DNA of 64,000 bases from Xanthomonas sp. CFBP 8443 (lineage in GTDB: Bacteria; Pseudomonadota; Gammaproteobacteria; Xanthomonadales; Xanthomonadaceae): the NCBI RefSeq assembly GCF_025666195.1, contig NZ_CP102592.1, positions 4,216,001 to 4,280,000 on the forward strand, written 5' to 3'. Positions within the stretch are counted from its first letter, which is position 1, and the number at the start of each line of letters is the position of its first letter. The position numbers and the translations under genes were made by a program. Of the stretch, positions 62,595 through 64,000 are shown piece by piece. The notes beneath the pieces were generated by a model. The model was not told where the DNA came from. It saw only the letters and a list, made by a program, of their open reading frames with translations, and ran no database searches.

Positions 62595-62939
62595 GAGCCA
62601 GTGCCTGTCGGTTAGGACAGACACGGTGCGCGTGCGCGCCACCGCCCACATTGATTGCGATCAATTGCGGCCGAGGTATTGGCCTGCGGTACAGGCGCTG
62701 GACAAGGCGGCGGCGGCTGTCGGCTATTGGGCTAGCAACGACCGACAGATCGGCTTGCCGCCGCACGCCGGCAGGCGGCTGCGGAGTGAAGCAGTGCATT
62801 GTTGCCTTCGGCACGGCGACGTCGGTGACGCGTTGATCGCGGCTCGGCGAACGCGTGCGCAGCGTCGGTCGCGGCGGGATGCCACGCGATGCATCGGCAC
62901 CGGCCCCGGCCCCGGCAGGCGGCCAGGCATGGGACGGCT
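62595..62939. other. Intergenic region between pntA1 and the AcvB-like gene
   Basis: 345 bases with no gene supported. It holds the FNR-like palindrome and the leader of the pnt operon. The part from 62700 to 62939 shows nothing recognisable. Confidence 0.6.
62651..62664. promoter_or_regulatory. FNR/ANR-type box TTGAT-N4-ATCAA upstream of pntA1
   Basis: TTGAT-tgcg-ATCAA is an exact match to the FNR-family consensus and the arms extend one more base (A...T). It lies 57-70 bases before the pntA1 ATG. The matching promoter hexamers are not clear. Confidence 0.6.
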
Positions 62940-64000
62940 CTACTGAAGGGCGCCAGGCTGCGCGCGCAGCGCAACGGCCGGCACCGCGGCTGCGTGAGGA
63001 TGGCCGGTGTCGATGGTCGCCATAGGATGGCGTGCGTCCTCTGCGAGCTGCTGCCAACGCGCATCCACGATCGTCGCCAACCCCGCCGGACGCTGGTCGA
63101 AATGGTGGCCGCCGTGCAGCGCGACGATCTGCGCGCCGCTGTCGCGCAGCTCCGGGCACAGCGTGTCCTTTTCCTGGTCGCCGTACACGCACAGCAGCTG
63201 CGCTGGGGCGATGCGCGCGATCTCCGGCAGCACCGGTTGGGCGTCGTCGGCATCGCCCAGGTCCAGCCAGTTGCGCACGCGGATCTGGAAATCGGCCTTG
63301 TGGTCGACGCCGAACAACGCCAGCAACCCGACCTGCGCGCGCTGCGCCGGCGGCAGCCGGTTGTACATGAACGGCAGCGCGGTGGCGCCGAAGGAATAGC
63401 CGACCAGCAGGATCTTTTGCGGGTGCCAGCGTTGCTGGTAGTAGTCGATGACCCGCCGCAGATCGGCGCTGGACTGCGCCGGCGGCTTGGCATGCCAGAA
63501 ATAGCGCAGGCTGTCCCAGCCCACCACCGCGATCCCGCGTTGCTGCAGGGCCTCGGCCATGCCCTTGTCGATATCGCGCCAGCCCCCGTCGCCGGACAGC
63601 ACGATGGCCAGCGGCGCGTCCGGCGTGCGCACCGGCAGCTCGGTCAACGGCAGGTCCTCGAGCGCGCCGCCGCTGGCCGGGGCGTGCAGGTGCGCGGCCA
63701 CGCGCGCGGCCAGCGCCGCGTCCACGGCGGCGGCGGGTGCCGGCGCGATATCGACGAAGCCTTGCGCGGCGTTGGCTTGCGCGGTGCCGGCGCAGACCTC
63801 GGTCGGCGCCGGCGCCACGCCGATCGCGCCGCCCAGGGTCGCCGCCGGCGCGGCGCCGACGATGCGCTCGGCCAGCGTCGCCGCGCGTCCGCTGCCGGCC
63901 AGCATCGGCAGGAAATAGCGCTCCCCGTGCAGGTCGCGCTGCAGGCGCCGGCTCAGCTGCTCGGCATCGTGCCAGGCATGGCTGCAACCGCGGCCGGCGC
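62940..64000 (-). CDS. AcvB/VirJ-family alpha/beta-hydrolase, 5' end outside the window
   Basis: The frame is open to the window edge, giving 352 residues of the C-terminal part. An internal ATG at 63905 is not the start, because the frame upstream is conserved family sequence (CSHAWHDAEQLSRRL and GERYFLPMLAG). The C-terminal domain has VLSGDGGWRDIDKGMAEAL near the middle, GYSFGATALPF with the GxSxG nucleophile, and HGGHHFD with the histidine. Agrobacterium AcvB and Rhizobium AtvA are periplasmic proteins. AcvB hydrolyses lysyl-phosphatidylglycerol and its gene follows lpiA/mprF. The same pair may exist here, with mprF beyond the edge. Confidence 0.88.
   Translation of the reverse strand, partial: AGRGCSHAWHDAEQLSRRLQRDLHGERYFLPMLAGSGRAATLAERIVGAAPAATLGGAIGVAPAPTEVCAGTAQANAAQGFVDIAPAPAAAVDAALAARVAAHLHAPASGGALEDLPLTELPVRTPDAPLAIVLSGDGGWRDIDKGMAEALQQRGIAVVGWDSLRYFWHAKPPAQSSADLRRVIDYYQQRWHPQKILLVGYSFGATALPFMYNRLPPAQRAQVGLLALFGVDHKADFQIRVRNWLDLGDADDAQPVLPEIARIAPAQLLCVYGDQEKDTLCPELRDSGAQIVALHGGHHFDQRPAGLATIVDARWQQLAEDARHPMATIDTGHPHAAAVPAVALRAQPGALQ

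Noticed and set aside
63905..63905. ATG at 63905 as the start of the AcvB-like gene
   Set aside because: The frame stays open upstream and encodes conserved family sequence (CSHAWHD, GERYFLP), so the true start is outside the window.
1..64000. tRNA, rRNA, riboswitch or insertion sequence
   Set aside because: No cloverleaf with a typical T-loop, no rRNA sequence, no recognised riboswitch core and no transposase-like protein were found by reading. A covariance-model search was not possible here.

Overview
The window is a high-GC (roughly 70 %), tightly packed chromosomal segment. The most likely source is a Xanthomonas or close Xanthomonadaceae relative. This rests on two large TonB-dependent receptors of the Xanthomonas/Caulobacter type, GNT-style GlcNAc genes (nagA, SIS-type nagB-II, LacI-type nagR, GntR-type nagQ, nagP, nagX), the REP palindrome GTAGGAGCGGCTTCAGCCGC, and the mltB-rlpA-dacC-ybeD-lipB-lipA block. 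I cannot assign a species. No tRNA, rRNA, CRISPR array, insertion sequence or prophage gene was seen.

Layout. 1-2544: end of a lytic transglycosylase, cca, a REP pair and a fructosamine-kinase-like gene. 2739-23584: an amino-sugar/glycan utilisation locus. A leftward block encodes TonB receptor 1, a GH2 beta-galactosidase-like enzyme, a GH89 alpha-N-acetylglucosaminidase, NagX, NagQ, NagP, NagR, NagB-II and NagA, many with overlapping or nearly touching ends. A rightward block encodes TonB receptor 2 and a GH20 beta-hexosaminidase. The 1.16-kb gap between the receptors carries two promoters pointing away from each other, both of form TTGACA-N17-TAAGAA. One has a GntR/HutC-like operator just past its predicted start (TTGG-N6-CCAA). 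The other has a LacI-type palindrome over its -35 box. The simplest reading is that NagQ and NagR each control one receptor.

23615-37943: VanZ-like protein, MidA-like methyltransferase, pteridine reductase, folK, Anbu protease, a three-gene phosphorelay without an output domain, a BON protein, an oxidoreductase, a short 6-phosphogluconate dehydrogenase, an unrecognised exported protein, a TIGR01777 epimerase and a glycine-zipper protein. 38086-43621: a DUF2242 lipoprotein, then a leftward four-gene unit: NadM-Nudix, NadV, an unassigned radical SAM protein, and a fusion of a DPFCG-type methyltransferase with a nucleotidyltransferase-like domain. This unit is the best candidate here for an undescribed system.

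44002-64000: VOC protein, exported EEP-family protein, LysR/TauE pair, Prc protease, lipA-lipB-ybeD, lpxR, dacC, rlpA, mltB, an aldehyde dehydrogenase, pntA1-pntA2-pntB behind a perfect FNR-like palindrome, and a 5'-truncated AcvB/VirJ-family gene.

A recurring feature is a set of 7-bp G-rich arrays (GGGGACC, GGGATTG-like, GGGACTC) placed as inverted pairs in the gaps between convergent genes. Each locus has its own unit sequence. One arm has become the coding tail of folK, and a single arm fills the space just before cca.
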